Below are positions 62,849-64,000 of a DNA stretch of 64,000 nucleotides, piece after piece. Numbering within the stretch: the stretch's first letter is position 1; every line of letters begins with the position of its first letter. The DNA lies in NCBI RefSeq assembly GCF_014637795.1, contig NZ_BMFD01000015.1:34624-98623 (forward strand), written 5' to 3'. A program made the translations under genes and the position numbers. The DNA is from Belliella aquatica (GTDB lineage: Bacteria; Bacteroidota; Bacteroidia; Cytophagales; Cyclobacteriaceae). The notes beneath the pieces were generated by a model. That model worked only from the letters and a program-made list of their open reading frames with translations. It searched no databases and had not been told where the DNA came from.

Positions 62849-63793
62849 ATGAAAATCTTTAAAAACAAATTTCACATCATTTTGGGTTTCCTTGTTCTGT
62901 TGAGTTCATCAGGATTAATGGCTCAAAAACAAGTATTGGTGGATACTCAAAGGAGTTTTGAAGGTATCCAAAGGATAGAAGTCAGCAGCGGAATGCTGGA
63001 AATGGAGTATATAGGAAATTCAAACAAAAAAGAGGTGAGTATTGATGCCTATTTAGAATCGAGTCAGGGGAATCAAGATATCATATTTGTAGCAGTAGGA
63101 GATGTATTGAAAATTACTTACCAACAAAATAATAATGGCAGTAACTCTTGGAGAGGAAACCAAACCAAAGGGCATATCAAAATCTCAGGACCGGAGAAAA
63201 TGCTCTTGGATTTATCCGCAGGGTCGGGAACTATCAAAGTGGATAGGTTAATCGCTGCCCAAACGATCATTAGAGTAGGTTCAGGAAGAATGGATGTTTC
63301 CAATATTACCGGTGCTTTGGAAGCTAAAGCCTCATCGGGAAGAATGAATGTAAATGGCTTGAATGGCAATTTGGATTTGAGACTGTCTTCGGGATCAGCT
63401 TCTTTATCTGACGTAATGGGTCAAGCAAATCTGACTTTGTCAAGTGGTTCTGTCAAAGGTGATGGCATAACCGGGCCATTGTCCTTATCTCTTAGCTCGG
63501 GAAGTGCCAAATTATCAGGAGTTGACCAAGTGGAATTAGTGAAAGTAACTTCAGGATCTGCTGAATTTACACAATCTGGCCTTGCAGACTTGACCAATTT
63601 GAGGTCCTCTTCAGGAAGTATAAGAATCAAGACCACTTCGAATATTGATGATTACAATTACAATCTGAAAGCATCCTCAGGATCATTGAGAGTAGGGAAT
63701 AACTCCAAAAGCAAAACCCTACAAATCAACAACGGGTCTTCAAAAATAGTAAATGGCACAGTAAGCTCCGGATCAATTTTGATTGATAATTAA
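62849..63793 (+). CDS. DUF4097/GIN-head-like repetitive secreted protein
   Basis: 314 aa with a signal peptide (MKIFKNKFHIILGFLVLLSS). The rest is a chain of about ten near-identical turns: GSGTIKV, GSGRMDV, SSGRMNV, SSGSASL, SSGSVKG, SSGSAKL, TSGSAEF, SSGSIRI, SSGSLRV and SSGSILI, spaced 15-25 residues apart, the mark of a right- or left-handed beta solenoid with Ser/Gly turns. It matches the DUF4097/putative autotransporter head GIN domain families as I recall them. It ends the sigma-factor operon, 10 bp after the barrel gene. Confidence 0.8.
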   Translation: MKIFKNKFHIILGFLVLLSSSGLMAQKQVLVDTQRSFEGIQRIEVSSGMLEMEYIGNSNKKEVSIDAYLESSQGNQDIIFVAVGDVLKITYQQNNNGSNSWRGNQTKGHIKISGPEKMLLDLSAGSGTIKVDRLIAAQTIIRVGSGRMDVSNITGALEAKASSGRMNVNGLNGNLDLRLSSGSASLSDVMGQANLTLSSGSVKGDGITGPLSLSLSSGSAKLSGVDQVELVKVTSGSAEFTQSGLADLTNLRSSSGSIRIKTTSNIDDYNYNLKASSGSLRVGNNSKSKTLQINNGSSKIVNGTVSSGSILIDN

Positions 63794-63819
63794 GTGGTTA
63801 AGGGAAAGAAGTAAAAATA

Positions 63820-63857
63820 CAAGGCAAGAAAAACACCTTGATGTTTTTCTTGCCTTG
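63820..63857 (+). terminator. Strong intrinsic terminator
   Basis: CAAGGCAAGAAAAACA (63820-63835), loop CCTTGA, TGTTTTTCTTGCCTTG (63842-63857), followed by TTTG. A 16-bp perfect stem that closes the sigma-factor operon. Its core resembles the hairpin at 12460-12488. Confidence 0.88.
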
Positions 63858-64000
63858 TTTGATGTTCAGTGTATTATTCTTTAGGATTTTATTTTTATGG
63901 TAATGTGGTCAAAAATAGTTGGTGACTTTTGTTGAAAAATTTCTTAACATGCCATGCAGATTCGAAGAGGACGTAAGCTCTGCTGAGGAGCAACTTACCA
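63858..64000. other. Window-edge spacer, nothing assigned
   Basis: 143 bp. Short open frames touch the right edge on both strands (one plus-strand frame from an ATG near 63949), but each is under 40 codons and none can be judged without the next bases. Confidence 0.3.

Noticed and set aside
63949..64000. Short open frame starting at an ATG near the right edge
   Set aside because: Only 17 codons are visible; a gene start is possible but cannot be judged.
1..64000. CRISPR arrays, insertion sequences, phage genes, restriction systems
   Set aside because: No regularly spaced direct repeats, transposase or integrase motifs (DDE, RAYT, tyrosine recombinase), phage structural genes or methyltransferase motifs were found on either strand.

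Overview
The window is a low-GC chromosomal segment of a Bacteroidota bacterium, most likely order Cytophagales and plausibly family Cyclobacteriaceae (the family is an inference). Evidence: a fused LpxC-FabZ protein, the type IX secretion regulator PorX (receiver plus PglZ domain), a Bat-type VWA/DUF58 operon, DUF4296 and DUF4924 proteins, 6-bladed propeller lipoproteins, many beta-barrels with Bacteroidota-style signal peptides, and TAnnTTTG-type -7 boxes. There is no insertion sequence, prophage, CRISPR array or rRNA operon. One tRNA (Leu-GAG) is present.

Layout. 1-7.6 kb: partial dxr, an HtrA protease, a 400-bp repeat-rich spacer with two strong palindromes, an orphan HI0074-type protein, an LVIVD lipoprotein plus barrel pair, and an ABC exporter pair. 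7.6-10.8 kb (minus strand, very AT-rich): two 6-bladed propeller lipoproteins flanking a 120-aa cysteine-rich secreted protein, plus a paralogue C-terminal remnant; this looks like an accessory cassette. 11-19.4 kb: cystathionine beta-synthase-like enzyme, membrane protein, Bat operon, DUF4296 lipoprotein, MutS2. 19.4-24.6 kb: minus-strand lipid A operon (HD hydrolase, lpxD, lpxC/fabZ, lpxA, ABC ATPase). 24.6-27.8 kb: porX, tsaE, alanine dehydrogenase.

27.8-33.5 kb holds the most interesting locus. It is a tightly overlapping four-gene operon of an E1/ThiF-like adenylation protein (Rv1355c-type without a nitroreductase half), a GNAT-fold protein that resembles acyl-amino-acid or autoinducer synthases, a 7TMR-DISM sensor kinase and a receiver-histidine kinase, next to a paralogous stand-alone receiver. 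I read it as a candidate small-molecule synthesis and sensing circuit. The acyltransferase gene and the sensor half of the kinase are much more AT-rich than the kinase core.

33.6-46 kb: housekeeping (ppa, porin, ACP phosphodiesterase, UPF1-like helicase, DUF4924, lepA, folD, tRNA-Leu, DsrE-like, rnhB, GH63-type glucosidase). 46-53.3 kb: barrel protein, glycosyltransferase plus phosphoesterase pair, small lipoprotein, NtrB/NtrC-like two-component pair, FKBP isomerase. 53.4-58.6 kb (minus): two secreted proteins with lpxH, a WG-repeat protein, hemA. 58.9-63.8 kb (plus): helix-hairpin-helix protein, then an ECF sigma factor, a membrane partner, two tandem-duplicated outer-membrane barrels and a DUF4097-type Ser/Gly solenoid, probably an envelope-stress operon.

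The genome is compact: four convergent pairs overlap by exactly four bases at their stops, most operon junctions overlap, and strong bidirectional hairpin terminators separate blocks. Function calls rest on motif and family recognition by eye, with no database search.
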